DNA of 64,000 nucleotides from Hemicordylus capensis. Lineage: Eukaryota > Chordata > Lepidosauria > Squamata > Cordylidae. The notes beneath the pieces were generated by a model that ran no database searches, was not told where the DNA came from, and saw nothing but the letters and a program-made list of their open reading frames with translations. Shown piece after piece: positions 51,131 through 64,000 of the stretch. Numbering within the stretch: position 1 is the first letter of the stretch; every line of letters begins with the position of its first letter. Location: assembly GCF_027244095.1 (NCBI RefSeq), contig NC_069661.1, forward strand, positions 122,639,501 to 122,703,500, in the 5' to 3' direction. The position numbers and the translations under genes are program-made.

Positions 51131-51823
51131 GAGAGCCGTGAAGCCGGGTAGTAGACGGCTTCTTCTGGGTTGTCCAGATGAGAGGTGCTGCGGTCAACTA
51201 CACTTGAAAGTCACGCCTTCTGCCCTGGAGGTCCCTCCCCTCCTGATAAGGGACTGTGCGCCGTGGCATTGACAAGTAGCCCTGAGGCGAAGGATGGTGC
51301 ACTGGAGAGATTGCATCTTATCTTATATCGTCATCATCCCATTCCCCAAGGTTCCAAACGGGCAACAAAAATGTTTTGTTTTTAAATTAAATTAAATTAA
51401 ATTAAAGGTTTTAAAAATCTTAAAATAGTAGAACTCCCAACTATATCCACATATCCCTGGCTACCCCAAGCCAAGTAAAACGAAGAGCAAGTATGGCTCA
51501 GAGCAGACAGAATGCTGGACTTGGACCACAGAGACACAGCTGCCAAGCTCAATGGGTTGCCATTCACTCTTTCCCAGCCTAACTCACGAGGATGTTGTGA
51601 GGGTAAAATGGGCTGGCATGCGGGGGGAGGTAGGCTGTTGTAAGCTCCTTGAAGAGAGACCAGGGGCATAGGGAGCTTACCTGTGGCCAGAGGACACAAT
51701 CTTGCCAGTGACTCCCCCAACCCTTTTGATTTTTAATCATGCACACTTTGTGCCTCAACCCATGCCTCCTGTGTCTGACATCAGACACAGGGAGTGTGGC
51801 CAGTACCCAAGATGGAGCCAGTG

Positions 51824-51977
51824 AGAAGGTTCCAAGTTCCCTCCCTGGCATCTCCAAGATAGGGCTGAGAGAGATTCCTGCCTGCAACCTTGGAGAAGCC
51901 ACTGCCAGTCTGTATAGACAATACTGAGCTAGATGGACCAATGGTTTGACTCGGTAGAAGGCAGCTTCCTATGTTCC
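51824..51977 (+). repeat. 5S rRNA-derived SINE, copy 4 (3' half only)
   Basis: GAAGGTTCCAAGTTCCCTCC through AAGGCAGCTTCCTATGTTCC; the 5S-like head is missing. Confidence 0.75.
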
Positions 51978-52745
51978 AGCCCCTGCAGAGTTTCCCCAGT
52001 CAGTGGCTTGTTGAATCACTGACTGGGAGCTCCTTTCCCTGCCTCCATGAAGAGGCAAGGAAAGGAGCTCCTAGTCAGTGAGTCCACAAAACACTGGCTG
52101 GGGAAACTGCAGACTGGCCCTGTCCAGGTATTGGTCACACCCCCTACATCTGATGTCAGATGCACGAGCTATGGCTACTGGCCAGGAGAGGGTCCATTGA
52201 GACCTTCTCCCATCCTCCCCAGTCAGTGTTCTATTGAAACACTGACAGACAGGACTTATTCCAGCCCAGCCAACATTTCAATGAAACACTGGCTGGGGAA
52301 AAGAGGGGTGTGCCTCACACTCCCTGGGTGTGGGAAGGGGCAAGTAGGTGCCTGGCTGAGGGCAAGGAGATGCTTTGGCAGCTCCCCCAAACTCTAGCGG
52401 CCAAGGGAGGGCCATCCCCCTCTTGCTCTATTGTCCTTCCACCCCTGAGGTAGACTAGGATGCAAATGTGGTAGATTTAGCTTGTGTCTGGAAGTTTAAA
52501 CTCAGCCTTTAGATGCCAGTTAAGAGAATCCTAGAGATGTGGCTTATTCATTTATGAAGTTTGTCTACTGTATGTGTCTGTGCTGTGCATAAGCAAGGGT
52601 TCCCTTGACCAAACTTGAACCAAGCTGAAACCTGTGTGTGCGCGTGTGTGCATGTGCATGTGCACCTCTTAGGACTTTCCTCCAGCTGCTAAATGTTGCA
52701 TTTTGTGAGGGCTCAGAATAATTTTTCCTCTTGGCACAACACAAG

Positions 52746-52812
52746 CAGTATTCTCTCTAATTTTTTTCATCTCTGTGCAGAATGTGTTTCATTCTGGGTG
52801 GCAGTCTCAAGG

Positions 52813-52852
<40 letters not shown>

Positions 52853-52970
52853 ACATGCATTTAAAATGGGGCCTTCCTGATTCAACCTGAGTGGGGTTTA
52901 AAATTAATTGAGCATACATAAAGAAAATGTGTGAGCGCACACACATGCGTGCATCTTAGAGGGAACACTG
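52746..52970. mobile_element. hAT-type element, CAGTATTCTCTCTAA ends
   Basis: 225 bp, right end TTAGAGGGAACACTG, perfect 8-bp duplication AACACAAG (52738-52745, 52971-52978). It contains a (GT)n run (52815-52851) and a CG-alternating stretch GTGAGCGCACACACATGCGT. Confidence 0.87.
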
Positions 52971-53981
52971 AACACAAGGTTGAATTTGGTTTCTGGTTCT
53001 CACTGGGCTGCAGTAGCAGCCTAAATAATGGATGTATGTGCATCAATTCCTGCACCCAAAATGAGCACTGGGCTACTGCAGATCATACCTACACCTATGA
53101 TACCCCCAAATCAGCATCATCTCTAGCTCAAAGCTTAATTTTGTTTCACAATGCATATTAACATGGGATGCTACTGGAAAATATTTAGGAAGAAGGAATT
53201 GAGTTTTGCTCCCTAAAATAAACCATAGACCTCTTCAATTATAAACCCTTGCCACCAAAAAATGATTCTCCAAGATGCTCTAGCGTACTGTCCAATCCAA
53301 AGCTTGATGTTTGTACAAGAGTGATGTCATCTCCCCAGGGATATTATTTCTTTGCCAATATGTTTATGACTAAGAATAGGAAAACTGGAGACTTGTATCT
53401 AGAAATAAACTTCGGGTCATCTCAAATCAGAGATCACCTTCAACCAGCATAACGTACTCTGTGTGTCATCTTTAGCCTAACACTTCATCGTTGTGCAAGT
53501 CACTGTGATGCTGTTTATAATCTTTGCTTACCAATATATCTGTGAGAAAGAAACTGGAGAAATTGCACCCTGGAATAAACTCTGAGGAATACTAAAGCAT
53601 ACACCCCCACCCCTTGGAGACTGTCCCATTTGAAATGGGTAATAGCAGATCTCTGATCCAAAGCTTCAGTTTTGCGTAGTGCCTGTTGAATCCAGGCCAA
53701 CATTTAGGAATAAGGAACTGAATGGTTTGCACCCTGGAATAAGCCTTGGAGCATCACAAATCATATACCACAATCACTAAGAGAGGCTCAGACCTATAAG
53801 ATGCCACAGCAGCATGTCTAGATGATGACACTGAGGTATTCCTGATAACATTTGAACAGATTGCCATTGAATTCAAATGGATCAATGACACTTTACCTGG
53901 CTGTTCAGCTCACTGGACATGAGCAGATGGTTTACTGTGAGCTCTTGTTAATATATCTTTGAAATTATACTGCAAGTTGTT

Positions 53982-54182
53982 TAGAAACATAGGAAACTGC
54001 CATATACCGAGCTAGACTATTGGTCTATCTAGTTCAGCATTGTCTACATAGACTGGCAGTGACTTCTCCAAGGATACAGGCAGGAGTCCTATCTGGAGCC
54101 CTATCTGGAGAGGAGATGCCTATCTTCTCATCCCTATCTGGAGATGCCAGGGATGGAACTTGGAACTTTCTGCATGCAAGCA
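53982..54182 (-). repeat. 5S rRNA-derived SINE, copy 5 (3' part)
   Basis: ACATAGGAAACTGCCATATAC, then CGAGCTAGACTATTGGTC, with a small internal duplication of CCTATCTGGAG. The 5S-like head is missing. Confidence 0.7.
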
Positions 54183-57100
54183 GTGTTTTTCCTTAGGGAG
54201 ACAGGGGTCTCAAGATGAACTGCCCCTGTTCCTGACACAGAAGCTCCAGGAAGCTGCTGGGTGATGGTCTAGGAATGCTATCAGGATCTAAGTAGATGAA
54301 CAAATAGAAATGCAACAGTTTGTGGAGTGCTGCATGGCTTACCAAATTTGGCATGCCTAGTTGGCTAAGTTTAAGCTAAAGATCATCCCAGAAGCAGTAC
54401 CACTAATGGTCAATTTATGGGCCATTGAAGAAGTTCTTTGTGAGTTGAGACTAAGGTGTCCCAGAGGCTAGACTTCATCAATGATTGACTTATTCATCCC
54501 TGTGATCATCCAACACTGGGTGCAAAGTTCCATAGAGACCAAAGGAGGAGGGAATAGAACAAGAGGGCAAAATAAGGACCTTGGGCAGGTCCTTCATATT
54601 ATAAGTGAAGTCAGTTTGGTCATGAGAATGCCCAGCCATGGAGGCTCACCACTTAAGTTCCACCCTTGGCCCTATTGACCCAGGAATGGAAGATAGACCT
54701 TAGTGCACCATTTCTGGTCACACTGGGCTGGATTATAATAAACACTTTGAACTGAGTCTGGAAGACAAAAGAGAGAGCTAGTAACAATGCTGGAGTAATT
54801 ACATAATGCTCTCCCACCAGCCCTCTCTGATAAGAAAACGGTTAATGTATGTGCACCATTCTGCAAGAGTACATAAAGAGCAGTCCCACACTAGAGTAAT
54901 CTGCCTGAAGGGGACTAGCTTTGTTGGCTGCAGTGAAAAGGATGTCTAAGTGTGTGTGACAGAGTTAATGCGTCTAATGTAGCAATTTGCAAAGGATTTC
55001 ACTGAGTGGCATGTGAATGAAGTGACTGCCCTATCCATGAACAACAGTGACACCACATTTAAACACGTACATGGGATTTTTTTAATTGGTGGTGGTGGGG
55101 TGTGTCTGTTGAAAGATACCTTATAGGTTTAAAGTCAAACATTATGCCCATAGCTGGTTGTAGACCATAATAAATGGAATGGAACTGAATTGAATCAAAT
55201 CAAACCATTCCTATATTGCAGTCTTAGGGGAGACTAAGACTGAGATATAGTAGCTTGCCTGAGGTCATCTGATGAGTTACTGGCTGAGGTGAAATTTAAA
55301 CTGACACCTTTGAAATTTGAATGGACACCTTCCCATATCACAACTCTCATTCTCAGCCACTATACAACACCAGCTCTCATATGCTGTCATAGGACTAATG
55401 TTAGCTCCAAAATTTTAATGCTATACTATTTCTGCCATGTATCTCTTGCTCTTCTGTTGGTTTCATTCTGTTGATCATTAAGCATCATCCTGTAGTAGGC
55501 TGTAATAAATTAGGACTGTCTCTATATATCATGACTCACATAATTGCAGAAATGTGTAGCATTGCCTTGTATATGTCAGCAATAAACAGCTTTTTTGATT
55601 GATTAAAGCTTGTATGTTGTTTGCCATCTTTTAATCTAGGGATTACATTCTGTGCATACTCACTGGGAAACATTCAAGGGAAAAATTCTATGCATACACA
55701 TGCAGTCTGCAACAAGTAGGAGCCCAAATCATGTGCAAGTGCCCCCACAGTAACTCTGACCTGGTTTGCAAGAAAATTAATATTTCATGTAACTTGAGGC
55801 ATAAATAATTATTATTGATAAAAAGAACATTGAAATCATGGTGAAAAGGTCAAGATATTACTTCAAGCTATGATAAATTCCAGTTTTAGTGAAAATATGA
55901 AGGCAGTGTGTTCATGGTTACATATGTCTTGAATGTCATTATAAATGCCACATATTTTCCAATAAGATCAAAGCAGAAGTGAAAACTAAATGCTTTTTGA
56001 TGTATGCCACAATCATTTTTTGAGACTAGGAAAGCAAACCCCCACCTCACTTGCCACTTGCTTCATGTTTTCTTGATGGAGTTCACAATAGTTATATGAG
56101 CCCAAGAAACACCTTTACACACTATATCAGATTTTCTGGATGTATCTTACAGTAGTTATTGCAAGAACAATTCAGAAAACAAGAAGATAGAGTTAGAGGA
56201 GACCCTTTCCTGGCATTCATAGCCTTTCTCCTGTTGGTTTTTACTTCGTTCTATTATAATTTTCCTCTGATTCTAGCCTCTCTCACTTCTCTTAAGTTCT
56301 CCCTAATGGGGCAAGTAACTGCTTAGGCAGTGATTTAGACTGAGAAAATGGCATAGGAGAAAAAGATTACATACACCCTCACCAGTGCTGCAATCCTGAT
56401 GCAATTGTCCCTCCAACTCAGCTGCTTTGAAAATAAAATTAGTATGGGAAATCTGAGCATAGATCTCTTATCTCATCCAGTTTTGTCCTCAGATCTTTAT
56501 CTTCTCACTTTCTGCACTCCACTTCCTTCTACTTCAACAGGAACCCATCAGCTGTTCCTTTCTCTCAATCCCATCAGTAGGAAACTGGGAGGAGGGGAAG
56601 GAATTTCATGGCATCCTTTTAAAGTCCTAAGCAAACAGCAGGAAAGCACAGAGTGTCCCCCATTAGTCCTCAGCAACATTTGCCATCACAACACGGTGGA
56701 GATACAGACACCCATAGTTATACTGGCACAGTAGTACCAGTATAATTAAGATATTGAGTTATTTCAATATTCAACCATTACAAGCCCTAAACATACTTAC
56801 TATTGGTCATAAAATCAACACTGTCTATCCAGTCTGCCTGAAAGTTTCACACTGAATGCCTAGACATCAGTAAGGTGAAAAGCAACACTACCCTTGCAAA
56901 TCTAGTGCAGGTCTGATGTAAAATATTTGAGAGGCAGAAGTTTTAAAACTGACCCTTCTGCTCTAGAAATTGTGATGGCTATGGGGTTTTTTGGGGTTTT
57001 TTTTTGGGGGGGGTTGTCATCATATAATTTTTTAATGCCCTTTTAACTGCCTCTTTAAAAAAAGCAGGTATATGCTGAAACATAATCCTGTGTTGTTGTT

Positions 57101-57500
57101 TTTAAATCCATCCAGTATTTCCTGAGTTATTAGCCACTGAAGCTCCCATAATAACAAGGTAAAATCAACTAAGGGTGCAGCTCAGCAATTTTACCCACTG
57201 AATGTTCTGAATGTTCTTGGAGGGGCAAGTGACAGTCCTGGAAAGTTCTGGAAAGTGAATTTCTGCTTGTGAACTCAGCTACTAGCTTTAAACAACAGTC
57301 TAGGAGACCATTGGCACTTTGAGGCCAAGGTAAAGTGTGGGTACATGGAGCCTAATTCATAATTGGTGAGACTGTATAGACTTTACCACTTATATGACAC
57401 AGAACTGAAAATGGACACCCTATTCCATGCTTTTTAGAGTATGCATGAAATTTTAAGCACCATCACTTTACTGAAAACTCAGTAAACTTCAACTGAAATT

Positions 57501-57640
57501 TGATTGATTGATTAAGTGCCATCAAGTTGGTATTAACTCTTAGCGACCACATAGATAGATTCTCTGCAGGATGATCTGTCTTCAACTTGGTCTTTAAGGT
57601 CTCTCAGTGGTGCAGCCATTGCTGTCACAATCAAGTCCAA
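57501..57640 (-). repeat. BovB LINE 3' end
   Basis: Plus-strand GATTGATTAAGTGCCATCAA, then GACCACATAGATAGATTC and CTGCAGGATGATCTGTC, is the inverse of the BovB 3' end. Strongly 5'-truncated. Confidence 0.75.
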
Positions 57641-58651
57641 AAACCTTGCTGCTGGTCTTGCCTTCTTCTCTTTCCTTCAACTTTTCCCAGCATTATCGAT
57701 TTCTCAAGGGAGCTGGGAACTGAAATTTACACCTTCACAAATAAATGTACTCATTATACATTGCACTGACTCGGGAAAGAGGGTGCACGTAGTTGATATT
57801 TGGGTACATAGTACATAGTGCAATGTACTATGTATTGGTGATCAGAAAGTGCTCTATTATGGGGGAGTGTGTGTGTGTGTGTCGGGGGGAGGTTTAATGA
57901 AATCCATAAGTCACACTACCTGTTCTGCCCTAATTTTAGCCCCTTCCACTGGCCCTCATGAGTCACACCCTTAGCTCTGTTCCTGAGGATGCTGTACAAA
58001 TCACCCATACATAGAAACATTTTATGACTGGGACAACATCACATTATTTCAGTGTGGTTAATAGCAGTAGGAGCATTAATGTGCCAAGTGTGTTGGCTTC
58101 ATACTGTTAACTACATTGAATTGCAGAGGTAAATCAGTGTTCTCATGAACTTTGCTTTCAGAAATATTAGTGGGGGAATTGTTGAGGATGTGAGGAGAAA
58201 CATTATGAGTTGTGAGTTCCAGAACTTTTTCTCCCAGGGCCCACCAACCTTGCTACATTCCTGGGTTGACTGCATTGAACAGAGCGGGGTGGGACTGTAT
58301 CAGTTAAATATGTTTTTTCTCATATTTCTTGCCCAGGGTCAGAAATAGAAAAATTGAAAATGTTTCCTATGAAATATCTTCTCTCTTTCTTACAATGATG
58401 CATTACAAGTTTTATAAGGTATAGTTTGCTTTTCCATTGCTTTTTCAAAATGCTGTCTAACATGTCTACTACTCCTCACATTATAACTATGTAATATGAA
58501 GATGTTTTTATGTAAGACAATGAAAAATGTTGGATAATTCTAATTCTGTATAACATAGAGTTATATATCAGTCTCAAATCCCAGATGCATTTTGGCCTTT
58601 GCCCATCACAGGAACATTGTCATCTTCACAAGAGAAACACACTGATACAAG

Positions 58652-59711
58652 CAGGGGCATATCTAGGGTGGGGCAGGCAGGGCACGTGCCCCAGGCACCA
58701 CTTGAAGGGGGGGCGCCATTTCTAAAAATTAATAAATTTTTAAAATGGCCACCGAGAACAAAATGTCCACTGTGCATGCTCAAATGGCCTCTGTGAGGCC
58801 CTAGGCCATGCCAGGCCTCGCAGAGGCCATTTGAGCATGCACAGTGGCCATTTTGTTTTCAGCAGTCTTTTTTTTAAAAAAAAAATATTTTAAAAAATTG
58901 TCACTGCACATGCTAAAATGGTCCCTGCGAAGCCCTAGAGGCCAACTGGGGGAGGTGGAACATTTGCAGACCCCCCTGGCCTTTAGGAAGCCCCCCGAAG
59001 AGGCTACGGGGGGGGAATTAAAAATTAATATAATATGTCACTGTACACATATTCAGTTTGGCACTATGTACAGAGAATCAGGGCTTGTGAATACTGAGCT
59101 GAAGCTTATGAGCTAGGATTGTATTCATTTGCTCTTACTTTGCTTCTTGTGATAAGTGAGTTAAATGTGATGTCTTAATAACATGGCAATTAATGGTGAG
59201 TTTGTCTTTGAATCAGCATGAAATCCTTAGTATTAAGGCCCACTGGGAGTTTCTTGCTCGCTTTCTCTCATTTTAACTGTCTTTCTGAAATACTAGAATA
59301 TATTTCAAGCCGTGATACAGGTTACTCTGCATATCCTTTAATTATATTCAGAGTATCTGGGAAAAGTCAAATTCTCCATTTATTTTTAAAACTTATGTAA
59401 TAGTGATGCTACAATGCATAGTAGAGAATTAGACAGGCACTTCTGTTTAGTTTTCCAAGTACACCTCCACATAGTATTTGGCTATTTCATGAGCCCCAGC
59501 ATACTGAAATTTGTAGTTTTCCAGCATTTTTTGGTCTGGCTACGTCCACAGCTAAATAGTTTTTGAAATATTAAAAGATTAATGAGCTTGACTTGTGTTT
59601 TTCAGCTGATATTATGGTAAAGTTATCTGAAAGATGGGTGTCAGATGTTTGGACAGGGGGCGCAATTTCAGTGCTTGCCCTAGGCACTATTTTCCCTAGA
59701 TACACCTCTAG
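58652..59711. mobile_element. Decayed DNA transposon remnant with internal hairpin
   Basis: Left CAGGGGCATATCTAGGGTGG, right CCCTAGATACACCTCTAG as an approximate inverse. A 41-bp hairpin lies at 58760-58854. No convincing target duplication. Confidence 0.5.
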
Positions 59712-60151
59712 TCCTTCCTAGCAGGGCTTTTTAAAAGGAAAATTAGAAATGCACAATGGCACGTGAGTTAAATTTATACACATAATATGTGCCATGACAC
59801 ATACATATGCATTTTCCTTGTCTGTGCATACATATACATTGTCGCCTAGACTCACATTCCACGACATGGTAGTCTACACAGAGTGACAAAAAATCCTCAG
59901 AATTGAGAATTTGACTGCACTATTGCAGAAGGGTGTTATATTCATCAGTGAAGACTCTGTGCGGAGTAGTAGAGGCATCTACTGGAAGCATCTTTGGCAA
60001 GGGGAGGAGAAATGGGTATGCTTGATCGGGATCTGGGTTCTAGGGGAGCCTGGACTACACACTTTACTTTTCTCATTGTCAGTCACTTTTTACATCATCT
60101 AACATAATACATGTTTTCCATGACAAATTTTTGAACTGCACAACTGTGCGT

Positions 60152-60153
<2 letters not shown>

Positions 60154-60194
<41 letters not shown>
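60154..60194. repeat. (CT)n microsatellite
   Basis: About 20 CT units. Confidence 0.95.
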
Positions 60195-60195
<1 letters not shown>

Positions 60196-60473
60196 AACTG
60201 CATGTTTTGTGTCTGGATGCACATTTTTTTTAAAGCCCTGCTTTCTAGGACCCTTCTTTATTGGTTAATTGGTGCATGCCTTCCTCTTTGGAGAACGGTG
60301 GAGGTACTGTCTTCTTGATCTTGTCCCTGTTCATCTTGGAGATATTCTCCATGTTTCATCCTCCCTGCTTGCTTGTGTGGAGAGAGTTAAAGGAAAGTCA
60401 AAGAGGGCAGATGCTGCAAGAGGCTTGTTGTGGGTAACAAAGTCTCAGAAGGAACCTATTCAGATGCCTCAGA

Positions 60474-62044
60474 CAGGGCTGGATTAAGCTAGTGTGGGGC
60501 CTGTAGCATATGTTATGAAGGGGCCCCAAATTTAAAAAAATGCACATAAATATTAAAACATAAATTATTTACTTGCATAGTAAAGTAATTCAATTTTTTC
60601 ATTTGCCTAGTGCCCCCCCACCAACCACCCCATGCCTCCACTTAGCTGAGCCAGCCAGTCAACAAACTTTGCAAAACACACACACACACCACACACACAC
60701 TTTTGTGACTCCTGACCATGGGTTCTCCTTTGGAGTTATTTTCACAAAGAGAAAGGGGGTGGGGAACAAAACTCTGAATGTTTAAATTAAAAGGTTCTCA
60801 GGAATTCTGTACTTTGAGAAATCTGAACCTATTAGCAATTTTGGCACACAACAGTGGGTGTTTGATTCCAATGTGTGCAGAACATATTGGATCCCAGCAG
60901 CCATCACATTAAAAGGGCCATTTGACAATATTAAGAATATATGTTTAACCTCTTGTGCAAGCCTGACAGGAAAGCAGATGTATATTTAAAATAGTTGATG
61001 CATTGCAAATGAATATGATTATGATGAGGTGCATTAGCAACTTCCATGAAAACAGAAGTATCCAAAAGACAATCTTTTGGCAGGAGCTACAGCCTCTTTC
61101 AATCTAAATTACACTAAAATGCTTAAAAGGAGGAAATGAACAAATCATTCAGTGCAACCCTAAGCATGTTTACTCAGAAGTAAGTCCCACTGAACTCAAT
61201 GAGCCTTACTCTCTAGTAATTGTGTTTAGGTTTAGGTTTATCTTTGGACAATTTCAAAGGGCATCCCAATGTAAAGCTAATGAATTTGGCAACGCAGCAG
61301 TAGTTATTTCAGTTCTAGAGGAGAGGAAAGGAGTTCACCTTAAATCTGGCAGTTCCTTGAAAAGCAATGATCACAAATTCCCTCCCAACTGCACTAGATA
61401 CTAAAGGAGGATATAAATGACCTTACTCAACAAGACCGTGATATAAGCTCCCCTCAATTGATTCACTGAACTTTGAGACTCCTCTTGCCATGCATCTGAG
61501 TTACTTCCGGCTTTCTTTTTCCTCTTAAAGGTACACGTTCTCATTGTTTATCTTTACCCTCTCCCAGTCAGTCGGAAAACGCTGGCAACATTCACCTAGC
61601 ATCTTCTTTAGCTTCCTTTCTTCCGCTCGGCATTAATAGTTAGTTGTTTTTTAATCTAAACTGCTTTTATTTCTTTTACTCTCTCTGTGTATGTTTTTAA
61701 AAACTTTTACAGTTTAAACAAATAAAGACCAACTCCCTGGCAATTAAGTTATCTTTGAGACCCCTTTGCAAGTGATCTGTTCCTATTGTTGTTCTTACTG
61801 CTCCCTCCTGTGCTGCTTAACATAATAGATAACCCAATCAACACCATGGTGCCAGGAAGACCTTGCTTAAATGCCCTCGAGCGAGGCGAGAGAATGGGCA
61901 GCAGCAGGCAATGGGGAGAGTCAGCAGAGAGCACCAAATAGAGAGCAAAAGAAGGGGCAGACGTTCAAGCCAGGCGTGCGGGGCCCTAGAAAACGCGGGG
62001 CCCATAGCAAATGCTACATTTGCTACTATGTTAATCCGGCCCTG
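60474..62044. mobile_element. Large non-autonomous hAT-like element, 1.57 kb
   Basis: Termini CAGGGCTGGATTAAGC and TTAATCCGGCCCTG, with sub-terminal similarity (GGGGCC near both ends, AGCAAATGCTAC), and a perfect 8-bp duplication GCCTCAGA (60466-60473, 62045-62052). I found no transposase frame. An unrelated short repeat (61151-61228) sits inside. Confidence 0.82.
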
Positions 62045-64000
62045 GCCTCAGATTGTAGCAGTTTGCAGGCTGATCTCAAACACTAGATATAGCTGTAATT
62101 ATTGTTTGGTATACTTCCAAAATGCAGAAGTATGAATTCCTTTTTTAAATTTTTTTTTTTAAAAGGAAAATAATATGTGCTAAATACACTGTACATAGTT
62201 CATTTTGTGTCTTTAAAACAGTAAAATCAGTTTAAATAGTAGAAGGCATTATATATATTTCAAACCCCCCTCCCCCAAAATTTCAATTTTAAAAAACAGC
62301 AGAAACTTGTGTTCCTCCCCACATGGCTTCAAAATCTGCAGAAATTGGACATCTCTATGAGGGGGTCTTTACAAAAGCAAATGGGCTGGGCTTCTGTGGA
62401 CTGATCAGAAGCTGCTTATCCTTCCAGCCAACTGCACCTTCTAAAAACAAAATCCTAATCAGGGAACTAACCTGCTCCAAATCAAAGAACCGCAGAATGA
62501 AATGTAAAATGTATCCCACCCCCCACCCCCGAAACTGTGATATGTTTTTTTTTTTTAAAAAGCATTGGAGGCAAACTTGTTTCAGAAAATGGATATCTTG
62601 AGCAATTCTAACTGAGCTGCACTGATATGTGAGGCATGGATGTCATCAGGACTTTTTTCCAGGGTGGGGCGGGGTTTGCAGTGCAAAGCCTACAACCCTA
62701 TACTCACCAGGGAGTAAGCTCTATTGAATGCAAAAGGACTGGCTCAATCGGCGGCGGGGGGCTCCCCATCCCGCTCCACTGGACACCCAAGGTGTGAGGT
62801 TTCAAGAATATTAACCTATGTGCTATTGTTTGGATTCAAGATTTAACCCATTTGGCTCTTAAAAGCAAGCAATTTGATTTTTTTAAAAAATGGAATGTTT
62901 GTGACCATTACAAAAGTACTTTTATGCATTTTAAATTTTGACTGACTTCTAGGTTTTTAAACTATTTTTCTATAATTTTGGGATTTAGTTATTTTTTTGG
63001 CTTGGTACACTTTTAACTCTTCATATGACCATAGTATTATTTAATTTAGATATTTATTAATTACATAATTTAGGTAATTTTAAAACCTTACAAATTCTTA
63101 AATTAAAAAAGTAAAAGCTTGAATTGAAAATAGGCATACATTTTAATATACAAAATTATACAAATTATACATTTAACATAGAAAAATACAGTATATCTTG
63201 TTAACAAGATATAGCGGAACATTTAAACAGTTTTAAATTGGACCCTACAAAAACGTGATCAAAGTAGAATTTGTGACTGTATTACAATTCCATTGTTTCT
63301 TTGATGATACTGAAAATTAACATATGTTCACTTTTTCCATTATACAATGTAACAAAAAAATAAAAATAAAAATACATGCCCCAATCCAGGAGGTTTGTTC
63401 CATGTTCAGTAGGGACATTGCACATGCTATACACAAAAAGGAGGAATAAATATTGCTCTGCCTTCTGAATAGAGAAACCTGTATGGGATGACGCAGTACA
63501 TGGCAGAGATGGGGTAAGGAGAGATTCCCATACAGATTTGCAGAGCAGATCCATTTTTGCATGTGCAAGGTCTTACATACAACAAGGACATGAGCACACT
63601 GGCAGTGTAATGCAATACAATGCCAGGGCTAACTCATCTTACTAGTCTGCATCAAATTTTCATGCATAGTACTAATTGTGTACAATATATTTCTTCCCAG
63701 GAGCATCTCCAGATTGTAGCCAGTAGCATCTTTTGTGCCACTACTACATTACACTTTGCTCTAGGCCAACTACAGGGCATCAACCCTTACCTGTGAACTT
63801 CCCAAGGCATTTGGTTAGTTACTGGTGGAAACAGAAGGCAGAAACAGATTGACCCTTAGTCTGATCCAGCAGGGCTCTCTTTACTTGTATTTCCATTGTT
63901 AACCCTTAGTTGCAGGCGGACACCTTATATATTTATTTACTCAGAAATCTGTTAAAAATGTGAAAATCTGGTAAAAGTGCAAAGTCACAAAACAATCGCC

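Larger units (their letters stand above)
51150..64000. other. Gene-free DNA upstream of CRMP1
   Basis: No coding exon was recognised on either strand. It contains partial 5S-derived SINEs, hAT-type elements, a BovB tail and microsatellites (listed separately). Stretches with nothing classified include about 54.2-55.2, 55.6-57.4 and 57.8-58.6 kb. In mammals the next gene upstream is JAKMIP1; none of it is visible here. Confidence 0.7.

Overview
This is a stretch of nuclear DNA from a vertebrate, almost certainly a squamate reptile (lizard or snake). Three things point there: a complete, intron-rich vertebrate gene; CpG islands at its promoters; and a repeat load typical of squamates (Sauria SINEs with BovB-like tails, 5S rRNA-derived SINEs, CR1, BovB, L2-like and Vingi-like LINEs, many hAT-type miniature elements, Helitrons and a DIRS remnant). 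I cannot name the species.

The only host protein-coding gene I can support is CRMP1 (collapsin response mediator protein 1, DPYSL1), on the minus strand from about 50.2 kb down to its stop codon at 1724-1726. I placed 13 shared coding exons (2-14) and two alternative first exons by hand, each bounded by GT and AG. Together the shared exons hold 1680 nt. The distal first exon (49819-50202, 128 codons) gives a 687-residue long form. The proximal one (43977-44018, 14 codons) gives a 573-residue short form. Each first exon lies in its own CpG-rich block about 5.8 kb apart, the two-promoter layout known for the CRMP family. I see no break in the gene, so it should be functional. Its product is a catalytically dead relative of dihydropyrimidinase that acts in semaphorin signalling and cytoskeletal control in neurons.

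The exons make up only about 3% of the window. Introns 13 to 2 (1.8-25.7 kb) carry most of the short SINE and hAT-type insertions, two of them very close to splice donors. Intron 1 (25.8-44 or 49.8 kb) holds a CR1 LINE, two Helitron-like elements, a large inverted duplication of a mobile element, a Vingi-like LINE tail and two Sauria SINEs. From about 51.2 to 64 kb is gene-free upstream DNA with hAT-type elements, a BovB tail and simple repeats.

I found no sign of an unknown multi-gene system. The best second looks are the fold-back duplication at 34.6-35.2 kb, the Helitron pair, a perfect CTCF-type motif inside the last coding exon, lineage-specific residues at CRMP1 exon junctions, and a set of non-autonomous hAT-like elements with still-perfect 8-bp target duplications.
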